NCBI GenBank assembly: GCA_950097015.1
Contig: CATNEN010000038.1
Coordinates: 33,008,501 to 33,072,500 of the forward strand
Length of the DNA stretch: 64,000 nucleotides
DNA from: Macrostomum hystrix
Lineage: Eukaryota; Platyhelminthes; Macrostomidae
Reading direction: 5' to 3'
Numbering within the stretch: the stretch's first letter is position 1; each line of letters starts with the position of its first letter. A program made the translations under genes and the position numbers. Below are positions 1-11,655 of the stretch, one piece after another. The notes under the pieces are model-generated. The model saw only the letters and a program-made list of their open reading frames with translations, made no database searches and was not told where the DNA came from.

Positions 1-355
1 AAGTATGATTATACCAGATCCTCAAGTGTGATTATCCCAGATCCTCAAGTATGATTATCCCAGATCCTCAAGTGTGATTATCCCAGATGCTCAAGTATGA
101 TTATCCCAGATCCTCAAGTATGATTATACCAGATGCTCAAGTATGATTATACCAGATGCTCAAGTGTGATTATCCCAGATCCTCAAGTGTGATTATCCCA
201 GATCCTCAAGTATGATTATCCCAGATGCTCAAGTATGATTATACCAGATCCTCAAGTATGATTATCCCAGATGCTCAAGTATGATTATCCCAGATGCTCA
301 AGTATGATTATCCCAGATCCTCAAGTGTGATTATCCCAGATGCTCAAGTATGATC
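1..355. repeat. 23-bp minisatellite in SEH1 intron
   Basis: About 15 head-to-tail copies of a 23-bp unit (core tgattatcccagatcctca) with single-base variants. The array fills the intron before the last SEH1 exon and runs off the left window edge. Confidence 0.95.
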
Positions 356-468
356 TGGGACCTGAAAGGAGCAAAAATTTTTGGGATCGATTATCCCAAA
401 TCCCTCTAATCTGCTGCATGATTTTTCACATCTGTCACACAATTCATCAATCAAACACCGCCTCGTAG

Positions 469-1050
469 ATCTACGAACTGCAAGAGGACAGCCGCAAGTT
501 TGCCAAAGTGGAATCCTTCTGTCTGACCAAGCCTTCTGAGGTGGGTGTAAACGATCTACAATTCGCTCCTAGCCTGGGTCGCTCATTTCACGTACTGGCT
601 GTGGCTTCTCAACGCATCAGCCTGTACAAACTCAAGCTGTCCAACAGCTCCGGCGCTGGCGGTGCTGGCGGCTTGCTGATGCCGGCTTCTCAATCTTCGG
701 CATCGTTGGACGCCTCCTCAGGCGTTGGCGGCACAGGGAGGTACACTCTGACCTGCATTTGCACCCTAGACGATCAGCGCTACCAGATGACCGCTTGGCG
801 CGTCAGCTGGAATGTTCTCGGCACTGTACTGGCCGGCTCGCTGGAAGATGGCACTGTGCGCCTGTGGCAGGGCAACTATGCCGATCAGTGGAAATGTTTG
901 ACAACTCTCACGCCTAATGGGGACAGTCAGACGGCTAGCTCCGTTGATTTGAGTCAACAGCAGCAGCAGCAGCAGCAGCCAGTGTCTAGTGGCGTGCCCT
1001 TCGCTAAAATGGGCTCCATCCAAGGCGGCCATCAGGTGGTTTGGAATTAA
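469..1050 (+). CDS. SEH1L: SEH1 nucleoporin / GATOR2 WD40 subunit, 3'-terminal exon (partial)
   Basis: This is the last coding exon of a SEH1 homologue, a WD40 beta-propeller protein of the Nup107-160 nuclear-pore subcomplex and of GATOR2 on the lysosome. The exon opens after the acceptor cctcgtag (461-468) and codes for 193 residues before TAA. Diagnostic stretches are FAPSLGRSFHVLAVAS, WRVSWNVLGTVLAGSLEDG and VRLWQGNYADQWKC, the terminal propeller blades of SEH1, in the same order and spacing as the animal protein. Between blades sits a Gly/Ser-rich loop, and after the last blade a Gln run (CAG repeat, about 958-980) and a short unconserved tail, comparable to the low-complexity tail of the human protein. 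The upstream exons lie outside the window, and the intron before this exon is a minisatellite. Identity is high confidence; the N-terminal part cannot be assessed. Confidence 0.93.
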   Translation: MYELQEDSRKFAKVESFCLTKPSEVGVNDLQFAPSLGRSFHVLAVASQRISLYKLKLSNSSGAGGAGGLLMPASQSSASLDASSGVGGTGRYTLTCICTLDDQRYQMTAWRVSWNVLGTVLAGSLEDGTVRLWQGNYADQWKCLTTLTPNGDSQTASSVDLSQQQQQQQQPVSSGVPFAKMGSIQGGHQVVWN

Positions 1051-1164
1051 TTACTCGCAGTCTGATTGACAGTAGCTGACTAACTTTCTCTGCGTTAGAA
1101 ACTTTTGCCCGGTTCGGCGATTTCAGATTCCCATTCCTCTCCCTACTTCTTCTCCCCACAGAAG

Positions 1165-1640
1165 CCTCGCCATATCCCCTGTCTCTCCCCTGCCTCTCTT
1201 CCCTGTCTCTCTGCCCTGTCTCTTCCCTGTCTCTCTGCCCTGTCTCTCTGCCCTGTCTCTTCCCTGTCTCTACCCTGTCTCTTCCCAGTCTATCTTCCCT
1301 GTCTCTCTGCCCTGTCTCTTCCCAGTCTATCTTCCCTGTCTCTCTGCCCTGTCTCTTCACTGTCTCTACCCTGTCTCTTCCCAGTCTATCTTCCCTGTCT
1401 CTCTGCCCTGTCTCTTCACTGTCTCTACCCTGTCTCTTCCCAGTCTATCTTCCCTGTCTCTCTGCCCTGTCTCTTCCCAGTCTATCTTCCCTGTCTCTTC
1501 CCAGTCTATCTTCCCTATCTCTTCCCCGTCTATCTTCCCTGTCTCTACCCTGTCTCTTCCCTGTCTCTCCCCTGTCTCTACCCTGTTCCTTCCCTGTCTT
1601 ACCCTCTCTCTACCCTGTCTATTTCCAGTCTCCCATCAGC
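1165..1640. repeat. CCTGTCTC-type pyrimidine-rich tandem repeat
   Basis: Short units based on ctgtctcttccctgtctctctgcc repeat with 10-14-bp sub-periods just downstream of the SEH1 stop, so they probably lie in its 3' UTR. The strand is almost pure pyrimidine, which leaves a false reading frame on each strand. Confidence 0.9.
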
Positions 1641-2097
1641 ATAAAAGTACTTTTGTGTTTCTATTTTAACACTCTTTGTTTCACTAATTGCTTATCAGTT
1701 TGCTTACAAGTGTTAAATTATGAAAAAAAATTCCATTTTGTTTGAAAATTATTAAAGTTTGTATTTTTAAGTTTTCTCCATTAACTTCTAATTACGGATC
1801 TTCTGGGTCTTAATAATTAACTAGCAAAGAAAACGCGGCTAGTAATAATCAATAAATAAAAGTATTCAGTTTTTTATTTCCATATATGGTTACTAAAACT
1901 CCTTATTTTACCCTGCAGTTCAGGTCTATAGATAGCTTTATTATGCATTGTTAAAAAACTATTTCATTACAATTACATTTGCCAATCCACCTGGTCCACG
2001 GGACAGATAGATTGTGGTATACTCTGGTATACTATATAATGCTGCTTTTCGTTTTAGACTCATTTACTGTTCGATTTTTGAGCACTAAACTCCTCAC
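1641..2097. other. AT-rich SEH1 3' end / intergenic
   Basis: Single-copy AT-rich sequence with overlapping polyadenylation hexamers AATAAATAAA at 1851-1860, the best candidate for the 3' end of the SEH1 transcript. No coding signal was seen. Confidence 0.6.
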
Positions 2098-3072
2098 TTG
2101 CCTCTTCCCTCCTTCCTCACATACCCCTTCCCTCCTTCCTCAATTACCCCTTCCCTCCTTCCTCACTTACCCCTTCCCTCCTTCCTCACTTACCCCTTCT
2201 CTCCTTCCTCACTTACCCCTTCCCTCCTTCCTCACTTACCCCTTCTCTCCTTCCTCACTTACCCCTTCTCTCCTTCCTCACTTACCCCTTCTCTCCTTCC
2301 TCACTTACCCCTTCCCTCCTTCCTCACTTACCCCTTCTCTCCTTCCTCACTTACCCCTTCTCTCCTTCCTCACTTACCCCTTCCCTCCTTCCTCACTTAC
2401 CCCTTCCCTCCTTCCTCACTTACCCCTTCTCTCCTTCCTCACTTACCCCTTCTCTCCTTCCTCACTTACCCCTTCCCTCCTTCCTCACTTACCCCTTCTC
2501 TCCTTCCTCACTTACCCCTTCCCTCCTTCCTCACTTACCCCTTCCCTCCTTCCTCACTTACCCCTTCCCTCCTTCCTCACTTACCCCTTCTCTCCTTCCT
2601 CACTTACCCCTTCTCTCCTTCCTCACTTACCCCTTCCCTCCTTCCTCACTTACCCCTTCCCTCCTTCCTCACTTACCCCTTCTCTCCTTCCTCACTTACC
2701 CCTTCTCTCCTTCCTCACTTACCCCTTCCCTCCTTCCTCACTTACCCCTTCCCTCCTTCCTCACTTACCCCTTCTCTCCTTCCTCACTTACCCCTTCTCT
2801 CCTTCCTCACTTACCCCTTCCCTCCTTCCTCACTTACCCCTTCTCTCCTTCCTCACTTACCCCTTCCCTCCTTCCTCACTTACCCCTTCCCTCCTTCCTC
2901 ACTTACCCCTTCCCTCCTTCCTCACTTACCCCTTCCCTCCTTCCTCACTTACCCCTTCTCTCCTTCCTCACTTACCCCTTCTCTCCTTCCTCACTTACCC
3001 CTTCTCTCCTTCCTCACTTACCCCTTCCCTCCTTCCTCACTTACCCCTTCCCTCCTTCCCCACTTACCCGTT
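2098..3072. repeat. 23-bp pyrimidine minisatellite upstream of CCDC174
   Basis: About 42 copies of a 23-bp unit (ttaccccttccctccttcctcac), differing mainly at one C/T position. It lies between the SEH1 3' end and the CCDC174 start. The long Leu/Pro/Ser reading frames it creates are artefacts. Confidence 0.97.
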
Positions 3073-3157
3073 ATCTCTTCTAGGAGTGAATACCAAAATG
3101 AGCTAATTATTAGGAGTATTTGCTAATCTGATCTCACAAATTGCAGCAGTTTGCGCC

Positions 3158-4592
3158 ATGTCCAGCGGCCGCGAGCCCTACAAAGCCATCATTGCCGCGG
3201 GGGCAGCCGCTAGCAATCTTGAATTCGTTGCCGAATTGGCTAAACAAAAATCCGAAGTTCGGGCCGCCAGTTGTGTACAGACTAGTCGGCCAATCAGAGA
3301 GCTAGGCGGTGTCCAGTTCATTCCAGGCTCTAGAGGCAAGCGTCGAATAAAAGAAGAAGAGAAATTATTGCCCACTCGCGATAACGAAGACTCGAATAGG
3401 CCAAACAAAGAGTCTAATAATGCCTCCACCGGCGATGAAGAGGACGAAGATGCAAAGCTAAGAGCTTCTCGCCTAAGCCTGATAGCCAAAGCGGCTCTTT
3501 ACGATCAGCTGGCAAAGAAGAAACTGGAAGAAGAAGACTGCGATGACGCCGATGAAGACGATGACAGCGCGCCATTGGTTGACTTTACCAGACAGAGGCA
3601 GCTAGACCGGTGGAAAGAAATGGACCGATTGAACGCTGAGTCCAATGTGACTCATTACTCACGGGTCGATTATGATGAGGCCAGGTGAGTTTTTGGGATT
3701 TAAAAAAATTCAACTGGGATTTTTCGGATCCGGATTTAGAAAAGTAGAATTAAGATTTGAGGAAGAAGAATTGCTTTTTTGGAATTGGGATTGCGTAAAG
3801 TGGGATTACGATTAAGGATAGAAGGATCACCACTTGTGGAAAAGTTCAAGGATTAGGGTTTAGAATAGGAAGGGTCTTTATCAAGAGGGATTTTAAAGAA
3901 ATTCAAAATTCATCATGTAAGGTGTAAGGTCTGAGAAGTTTTTGTTTAGTTTATGATTTAGTGGTTGTTCATCAGTGCATTTGTTACATTAAATCAAGTA
4001 CTAAAAAGTATTCGCAATATAATTTTGACCTTAGTTCCAAACAATAATATGTATTTTTTCCACCATAGTGCCTAATTGCACTACTAGTAGTAGAAATATT
4101 AAAATATTTCACCGTAAATAATTCAGAGAACACGGCGTCGGTTATTATCGCTTCTCGGTGGACTCAGTCGAGCGAGCCGAGCAGCTAGCCGCCCTGGCCA
4201 AGCGCACCGAGGACACGGAGGCCGCTAAAAAGCGTCGATTAGAAGCGCTATCGAAGCGACGCGACGCTGCAGCTGCGCGGTTACAGCGGGTCAGGCAGCG
4301 TCGCGGATTAGCGGCCCCAGCGGCGGCTGCTGCTGCTGATGCTGATGCTGAAGTGGACAAAGCTGAAGAAGACGCAGGAACTGAGACGCCTACGACAGTC
4401 TCCCAAGAAGACATTGATCGTCAAATTGAAATTGGCTTACGACAAATTCGTCAGCAGGTTGAATCTTCGTTGCCATGGCAACGCCAGCAACAACAGCAAC
4501 AACAGCAGCCACAGAGGAGACCAACATCTTTTGCTGCTTCCGTCGCCGCTAGACAAGGCGAAAGGAATCCAGAATTTGCGCCTCCTTATTGA
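3158..4592 (+). CDS. CCDC174: CCDC174-like coiled-coil nuclear protein, two exons
   Basis: Two exons, 3158-3684 and 4127-4592, join in phase across a GT-AG intron (CCAG|GTGAGT to attcag) to give 330 residues. Family landmarks are an N-terminal ASNLEFVAELAKQKSE helix, the block PLVDFTRQRQLDRWKEMDR, the junction EAREHGVGYYRFS (split by the intron), a Lys/Arg/Ala-rich coiled coil and the C-terminal RNPEFAPPY box. These match the order in animal CCDC174, a nuclear protein linked to the exon-junction/splicing machinery through eIF4A3. The protein is shorter than the human one (about 467 residues). The segment that normally separates the VDFT block from the GVGYY block is almost absent, and no missing exon is visible in the 442-bp intron. 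A CAACAG run codes for a Gln stretch near 4485-4512. An acceptor-like ttgcag at 3141-3146 lies 11 nt before the ATG. TGA is the stop. Confidence 0.85.
3685..4126 (+). other. CCDC174 intron 1
   Basis: GT-AG intron whose first 220 bp holds degenerate gggatt/ggaattggga motifs, a decayed tandem repeat. The remainder is AT-rich single-copy sequence. Confidence 0.7.
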
Positions 4593-4689
4593 AATTCGCA
4601 ATGGCCTCTTAAAATATTACTTGACTTTTTTAAAGTTAATAGTCAAGTCATGTCAAGCTAGACATTGTTAATTTTTTTAAATCGTAAAT

Positions 4690-5035
4690 AAGAGATTTGT
4701 CGATTTCCTGGAATCTTCAATCTAGAGATTCGTCAATTTTCCTGGAATCTTCAATCGAGAGATTCTTCGATTTCCTGGAATGTTTGATCTAGAGATTCGT
4801 CGATTTCCTAGAATCTTCAATCTAGAGATTCGTCGATTTCCTAGAATCTTCAATCTAGAGATTCGTCGATTTCCTAGAATCTTCAATCTAGATATTCGTC
4901 GATTTCCTGGAATGTTTGATCTAGAGATTCGTCGATTTCCTAGAATCTTTAATCTAGAGATTCGTCGATTTCCTAGAATCTTCAATCTAGAGATTCGTCG
5001 ATTTCCTAGAATCTTCAATCTAGATATTCGTCGGT
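4690..5035. repeat. 33-bp minisatellite downstream of CCDC174
   Basis: About ten copies of a 33-bp unit (core gattcgtcgatttcctag, then aatcttcaatctaga). Because the unit length is a multiple of three it stays open on both strands (LEIRRFPRIFN and LKILGNRRISR periods). It is in the CCDC174 3' UTR or the spacer before KLHL12. Confidence 0.92.
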
Positions 5036-5371
5036 CTATTACTTATAGTTTGAATGATATTTCTAAGCGGTAATAATTTGTTTCCAAGCAACCTATCAAT
5101 TTTTAATTATAATTTAACGTAGTTTAAGTGATGTAAATATACTCAGTTTGCTGTTTTTTATTATTTTTTGTTTTCATTATTAGTTTTCTTATTTCAAACA
5201 ATAGGATAGCTTTCAATCTACCAAACCAAACTGCTAAGTTGAAAGGCGGATGATGTAAAATAAAAAAAACTTTTTTTTTTCATTTCAGATCTCGTCTTCG
5301 ACGGTAACTTAACTACTCGCCGAGTAGCCAATTAGGAATTCTTATTTTCTTCAACTAACTTATCTGTCCAC

Positions 5372-8300
5372 ATGGACACGGGCGGCCCAAACAGAAGAAT
5401 CAGCAATAACAATAATAATAATAGTAGTAGTAGTAGTAACAGCAGCTGCTATAGTCATTCGACACCAACACCAACTAATCAGTCATTTCCTCATTCGTTT
5501 GTTTCCACTATCGCTAGTAATACTACTCATAGTAGCGCTGTGGGCGCAGGCAATATCAGTAGTATCAGCAGTAGCAGTAGCGACAGTCACGCCGTGGAAA
5601 TGCTCAGCCGAATGAATGAATTGCGCAGGCGTGGCTGCCTCTGCGATGTCAGCCTGCTAGTTGGCGGCGAAGAGTTCCCGGCGCACCGGATTGTACTGGC
5701 CTCCTGCTCCGATTATTTCTGCGCCATGTTCACCGGCGGCATGGAGGAGAGCGACAAATCCACCGTGGAAATCAAAGGCGTCAAAGCCGAAGTTATGAAT
5801 GTGCTGCTGAACTTTGTCTACACCGAGTCTGTTGACGTCTGCATGGACAATGTACAGGATCTGCTGCCAGCTGCCTCTCTTCTTCAGCTGGGAGGTATGG
5901 GATTATTATTAAGGAGATATCTCCTATCTCTAGCCGCCTCACCATTTTCTTTCCTTTATTCTCCACTTTCTTACCCCTCCTTCACTATTTCACTTTTTTA
6001 CCCAGTCTTATCTTTTATCCCATTTTCTCACCTCTGTTCCCCACTTTCTCACCTCTGTTCCCCACTTTCTCACCTCTTCCATCCACTTTCTCACCTCTCT
6101 CATTTACTTTCTCACCTCTCCTCCACATTCTCAACACTCTTCACACTTCCTCACCTCTTTTTATCCCTTTTTTACCTCTCTGCTCCACTTTCTCACTTCT
6201 CCTCCAATATCTCACCCCTCTTCTCCACTTTTTCACCTTTTCACCACTTCACCACCTTTTTCTCTCTCCGATCTCCCAACTTAGGCGTGACCACTGCCTG
6301 CTGCGAGTTTCTCAAAGCCGAACTGCACCCGTCCAACGTGCTCGGCATAACGCGCTTCGCTGAGCTGCACAGCTGCCACCAACTGCGCCAGGCTGCTCAA
6401 TTGTTCAGCTCGCGCCACTTCGAAGATGTCACCAGAGAGGACGAATTCTGGACTATCTGCTGCGATGAACTGTTAGACTTGGTTAGACGCGAAGATCTTC
6501 AGGTAATAAACGCACAAGGTGTATAGACAACCTTACCTATAAAAGCCATAGATATTTACTCCCGCAGTTTACTTATTCTAACTTGCCCTATTTTACCTGC
6601 CCAGGTTGACAGCGAAGAGTCAGTCTACCAAGCCGTCATACGCTGGGTTCGACACGACGAAAAGGATCGTTCACTTCACCTACCCGATCTGTTGGGCCAT
6701 ATTCGTCTGGCAACAATGTCGGCTCGCTTTATCACTGAAGTCTTAGACCAGGAGCCACTGATACAGCACAGTCTGCGATGTCGCGATCTGCTTGACGACG
6801 CTAAACGGTATCATCTGAGACCGGATTTGCGACACGAAATGACAGATCCTAAGTATAGGCCGAGATCTGGGGCCGATGAGTACATGGTGAGATTTGTTTA
6901 ATAATGTACATTCTAATGCTTGTCTGCTTAATGACATATTCACTATTCTATTCCTCATCCTGCTTGGGAAAAATGTACATTCCGCCCGTCTATCGCTTCT
7001 CTCACCCGCTTGTAGAAAGAAATGAACATTCCGCCAATGTCTCTTACCCTCCTATCCCTCACCCCGCTTGTGAAAAGAAATGTACATTCCGCCAATGTCT
7101 CTTACCCTCCTATCCCTGACCCACTTGTGTAAAGAAATGAACATTCCGCTAATGTCTCTTACCCTCCTATCCCTCACCCCGCTTGTGAAAAGAAATGTAC
7201 ATTCCGCCAATGTCTCTTACCCTCCTATCCCTGACCCACTTGTGTAAAGAAATGAACATTCCGCTAATGTCTCTTACCCTCCTATCCCTCACCCCGCTTG
7301 TGAAAAGAAATGTACATTCCGCCAATGTCTCTTACCCTCATATACCTCACCCGGAAAGAAATGTACATTTCGCCAGTATATCTTTCCCCCTCGCTCTCAC
7401 ACGCTTGTTGAAATGATGTACATTGAACCCAATTAATATCTTCCCCGGCTTGTAGTAATGTACATTCACTCTACTTGAAACAACTCAGGTCCTTATTGGT
7501 GGATTCGGCAAAGACCAAGCGCCCATAGACAGTGTGGAGCTGTTCAACCCGCGCACCGGTCACTGGTCCGGCCTGACACCCCTGCCCAAGCGTTATCGTT
7601 ATGTAGCGGCCGCCGCTATTAAGTCCACAATCTACGCTATTGGGGGCTTTGACGGTCGCGAACGACTTAACGCTGTAGCCTGTTTGGACCTGCAAGATCC
7701 GACGTCTAGTTGGCGCAGTATAACGCCTATGCGGCATAAGCGCGGCCTATCGGCTGCGGCCACCTATCAGGGTAGAATCTACGTTTGCGGCGGCTTCGAT
7801 GGCGGCGTTCGACTACGCAGTCTGGAAGTCTACGATCCGAAAATTGACGAATGGCGCCTATTGCAAGATATGAGCACCCCAAGGGAGGGAGCCGGTCTAC
7901 TAGTGGCGGATAATTGCCTGTTCTGCTTAGGCGGTTAGTGTTTCTTTTTGACTGGCAAGGATTGATAACTACTCGCGCTGGGTTATTACAGTGTCGATAA
8001 ACAGGTATTAGACTTCCAAGTAAAAAGGTATTAGAGAGGCAGGTAAACAGGTATTCGACAGACAGGTAAAAATGTATTAGACAGGTAAGCAGGTATTAGA
8101 AAGCCAGTTACACAGGTATCAGACAGGGAGGTAAACAGGTATCAGACAGGGAGGTAAACAGGTATCAGATAGTCAGTTACACAGGTATCAGACAGCCAGT
8201 TACACGGGTATCAGACAGCCAGTTACACGGGTATCAGACAGGTAGTTGAACAGGTATCAGACAAGCAGTTGAACAGGTATCAGACAGCCAGTTTCACAGG

Positions 8301-9642
8301 TATCAGACAGCCAGTTACACGGGTATCAGACAGGTAGTTGAACAGGTATCAGACAGCCAGTTGAACAGGTATCAGACAGCCAGTTGAACAGGTATCAGAC
8401 AGCCAGTTGAACAGGTATCAGACAGCCAGTTGAACAGGTATCAGACAGCCAGTTACACGGGTATCAGACAGCCAGTTGAACAGGTATCAGACAGCCAGTT
8501 TCACAGGTATCAGACAGCCAGTTACACGGGTATCAGACAGGTAGTTGAACAGGTATCAGACAGCCAGTTGAACAGGTATTAGACAGCCAGTTGAACAGGT
8601 ATCAGACAGCCAGTTACACGGGTATCAGACAGCCAGTTGAACAGGTATCAGACAGCCAGTTTCACAGGTATCAGACAGCCAGTTACACGGGTATCAGACA
8701 GGTAGTTGAACAGGTATCAGACAGCCAGTTGAACAGGTATTAGACAGCCAGATGAACAGGTATCAGACAGCCAGTTTCACAGGTATCAGACAGCCAGTTG
8801 AACAGGTATCAGACAGCCAGTTACACGGGTATCAGACAGCCAGTTGAACAGGTATCAGACAGCCAGTTGAACAGGTATCAGACAGCCAGTTGAACAGGTA
8901 TCAGACAGCCAGTTAAACAGGTATCAGACAGCCAGTTAAACAGGTATCAGACAGCCAGTTTCACAGATATCAGACAGCCAGTTGAACAGGTATCAGACAG
9001 CCAGTTGAACAGGTATCAGACAGGCAGTTGAACAGGTATCAGACAGCCAGTTGAACAGGTATCAGACAGCCAGTTAAACAGGTATCAGACAGCCAGTTAA
9101 ACAGGTATCAGACAGCCAGTTTCACAGGTATCAGACAGCCAGTTACACGGGTATCAGACAGCCAGTTACACGGGTATCAGACAGCCGGCCCTGTCATTCC
9201 CGCAGGCTATGACGGCGCGCAGCTGCTGTCCTCGATGGAGCGCTACGACCCCAAGCGGGCCAGCTGGTCCCAGTGCGAGCCGATGCGGATGCGTCGGTCA
9301 GGAGCCGGCTGCGCCGTTGTGGCCGACACAATCTACGTCTGCGGCGGCTACGGAGGCGCCGACGGTCAGCCGCCGGTACACTTGGACTCAGTGGAAGCCT
9401 ATCACATTCGTCAGGGCCAGTGGAGTTCAGTTGTCTGTATGAACATACCCAGGTGCTACGTCGGCGCCTGCCACCTCAACGGTCGCATTTTCGTGGCCGC
9501 GGGCTACGACGGCACCCAGTTATTGAGCAGCGTTGAAGCGTTCGATCCCATACGCAACGAATGGGTGCTGCACGACGAGGCAGCTTCGTGTATGCTCTAC
9601 GGTCGCTGCGATACCGGCATGTGCGTTGTGCGACTGCGCTAA
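5372..9642 (+). CDS. KLHL12: KLHL12-type BTB-BACK-Kelch CUL3 adaptor, five exons
   Basis: Exons 5372-5894, 6285-6502, 6605-6886, 7489-7933 and 9206-9642 join in phase through GT-AG introns, giving 634 residues. Family role: substrate adaptor of a CUL3 ubiquitin ligase; KLHL12 acts on Dishevelled and SEC31. Residues 1-75 are an Asn/Ser/Thr-rich extension not typical of the family. BTB spans about 76-190 (CDVSLLVGGEEFPAHRIVLA), BACK about 195-310 (VTTACCEFLKAELHPSN), then RDLLDDAKRYHLRP. Six Kelch blades begin with VLIGGFGKDQAPIDSVELF at residue 342, followed by IYAIGGFDGR, IYVCGGFDGG, LFCLGGYDGA, IYVCGGYGGA and IFVAAGYDGT. The motifs APIDSVE and PRCYVGA favour KLHL12 over KLHL18 or KLHL20. The 5' exon starts after ttcatttcag (ends 5288), so the 5' UTR is spliced or trans-spliced. 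Every intron longer than 110 bp is repetitive. Confidence 0.93.
5895..6284 (+). repeat. KLHL12 intron 1, degenerate CACTTTCTCACCTCT repeat
   Basis: The intron between exons 1 and 2 is largely made of degenerate pyrimidine units around cactttctcacctct, and the array runs nearly into the acceptor aacttag. Confidence 0.85.
6887..7488 (+). repeat. KLHL12 intron 3, about 58-bp minisatellite
   Basis: Seven or eight copies of a roughly 58-bp unit (tgtacattccgccaatgtct, then cttaccctcctatccctcac and cgcttgtgaaaagaaa) span 6960-7440, fading to diverged copies at both ends. Confidence 0.9.
7934..9205 (+). repeat. KLHL12 intron 4, 23-bp minisatellite
   Basis: About 50 copies of a 23-bp unit (acaggtatcagacagccagt plus a 3-base variable part: tga, tac, ttc or taa). 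The array begins about 50 bp after the donor and ends about 20 bp before the acceptor cccgcag. Confidence 0.96.
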
Positions 9643-10180
9643 AGAATTCGGCTCGGAATTTTAGAAAAAATCTGTTGCATGTTCTCTTATTTCTAGGCTT
9701 AGTTTGACTGCTTGGCGTAAGAATTTAATTCTTATTTTCTGTTGCTTCTTCTAGCACAGTTGCTTTAGCTGTTGCTGCTGATACTGCAGTTGCTGTTGTT
9801 TTTGTATCTGCTGATGCTGTTTTTGATGCTGCTGCGCAATAGCTGCTAATGTATCTGCTTCTGCTGTTGCAACTGCTACTGCTGTTGTTGTTGTTAGGTC
9901 CGAATTACGGTCCGACCGTAATTCCGGACAATTTCGTGCCCACGGCCAATGGACCTTCCACCCGACACCTGACAGTCCAGCTCCGGCGGCCAGCCCCGAT
10001 GGGGTCTTGCCGGAGTCCGAAGCTGCTCGGAGGTATGCCGGAAGTCGGGCTGCTGTTGCTGCTGCTGCTTCAGTTGCTGTTTTTTTTTCTATCGGCTGAT
10101 GCTGTTTTTGCTGCTACAAATTCCGCTTCGACAGCTGTTGCGAAGTATTATGCATACCTCTCAATAAAGGCAATCATTTT
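9643..10180 (+). other. KLHL12 3' UTR with CTG/TTG-rich tract and poly(A) signal
   Basis: The 3' UTR holds an imperfect tgctgttgctgct tract (9750-9900 and 10050-10080), giving a false Leu-rich frame, and a canonical AATAAA at 10163-10168 that probably ends the transcript. Confidence 0.7.
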
Positions 10181-10724
10181 TACTTCTTTAAATATTTCCT
10201 CCTTTATTTAAAAAGATCTTGAAATCCAACAATAGATACAATTTTGTTTTATTTTCATCATTCCAATCTGCAATCCGAATCAAAGAAATTTCTTGCTTAA
10301 TTTTATTATTTGTTGTTGTCTGCTTATTCTTTGATTGCCAAAGAATGCTTATTGATTTCTTGTTGCTTAGCAACCACAATCTATTATTGTCTATTCGCTG
10401 TTATCAACAAATAACTGTTTCACCGAACAAATTGTAATGTAAGCATTTCTGTCACTGTACTAAGTTGTACGTCTTTGCGTACATGCTGTTGTAAAGTTTA
10501 TGTTAAGCTTCGATGAACTTAAAAGTGGTCTGCATTGCCATTGTTAGTCTATTCTCAATTTGTAGACTTCTGTGCCGATTTATTGGATATACTCTGAGAT
10601 TTTAGACTTGGTAATTAGGATTCCACATGTTGATTTACCATTGTTCGTTTTCTGATTCGGATTTCCTTTTGCAGGCAATACCAACTAGAGTTAATGTTCG
10701 GATATGTTTTAATTTGTGTTTGCT
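10181..10724. other. KLHL12-CEP152 spacer, AT-rich
   Basis: AT-rich single-copy sequence. No conserved coding or RNA-gene signal was recognised. Confidence 0.5.
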
Positions 10725-11655
10725 TAGTAAGTTTATCGACTGGGATTACCCTTAGTAGATATATATATCGATTAGAATTCCCCTTAGTAGGCTTATAGAT
10801 TGGGATTACCCTTAGAAGGTTAATAGATTAGGATTACCCTGTTGTAGGTTAATAGATTAATATTACGCTTAGTACGTTTATCAATTGGGATTTCCCTTAG
10901 TAGGGTTTACCGATCGAGATTACCCTTAGTAGGTTTATAGATTGGGATTTTCATTGGTAGGTTTACCGATCGATATTACCCTTAGTAGGCTTATAGATTG
11001 GGATTACCCTTAGAAGGTTAATAGATTGGTATTACGCTTAGTAGGTTTATCAATTGGGATTTCCCTTAGTAGGGTTTACCGATCGAGATTACCCTTAGTA
11101 GGTTTATAGATTGGGATTTTCATTAGTAGGGTTTACCGATCGAGATTACCCTTAGTAGGTTTCTAGATTGGGATTTTCATTAGTAGGTTTACGATCGGGA
11201 TTACCCTTAATAGGTTTATAGATCGGGATTTTCATTAGTAGGTTTATCGATTGGGATTACCCTTAGTGAGGTTTACCTATTGGGATTACCCTGTTGTAGG
11301 TTTATCGATTGGGATTACCCTTAGTGAGGTTTACCTATTGGGATTACCCTGTTGTAGGTTAATAGATTGGGATTACCCTTAGTGAGGTTTACCTATTGGG
11401 ATTACCCTGTTGTAGGTTTATCGATTGGGATTACCCTTAGTGAGGTTTACCTATTGGGATTACCCTTAGTGAGGTTTACCTATTGGGATTACCCTGTTGT
11501 AGGTTTATCGATTGTGATTACCCTTAGTGAGGTTTACCTATTGGGATTACCCTTAGTGAGGTTTACCTAATGGGATTACCCTTAGTGAGGTTTACCTATT
11601 GGGATTACCCTTAGTGAGGTTTATCTATTGGGATTACCCTGCTGTAGGTTAATGA
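10725..11655. repeat. 29-bp minisatellite between KLHL12 and CEP152
   Basis: Diverged copies at the left (gtttatagattgggattaccc) become a homogeneous array at the right of about 29-bp units (ggtttacctattgggattac, then ccttagtga), alternating with a gttgtaggtttatcg variant. The gradient suggests recent expansion at the right end. Confidence 0.92.

Noticed and set aside
1004-1360. Minus-strand Arg/Asp-rich frame over the SEH1 3' end
   Set aside because: Shadow of the CCTGTCTC repeat and of the SEH1 exon.
1979-3126. Two overlapping frames of more than 340 codons rich in Leu/Pro/Ser
   Set aside because: They are translations of the 23-bp minisatellite in two frames; no codon bias, no splice context and no family similarity.
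10725-11655. Telomere-like CCCTTA motifs
   Set aside because: They are part of a 29-bp unit (attacccttagtgaggttt), not a TTAGGG tract, and are internal to a gene-bearing region.
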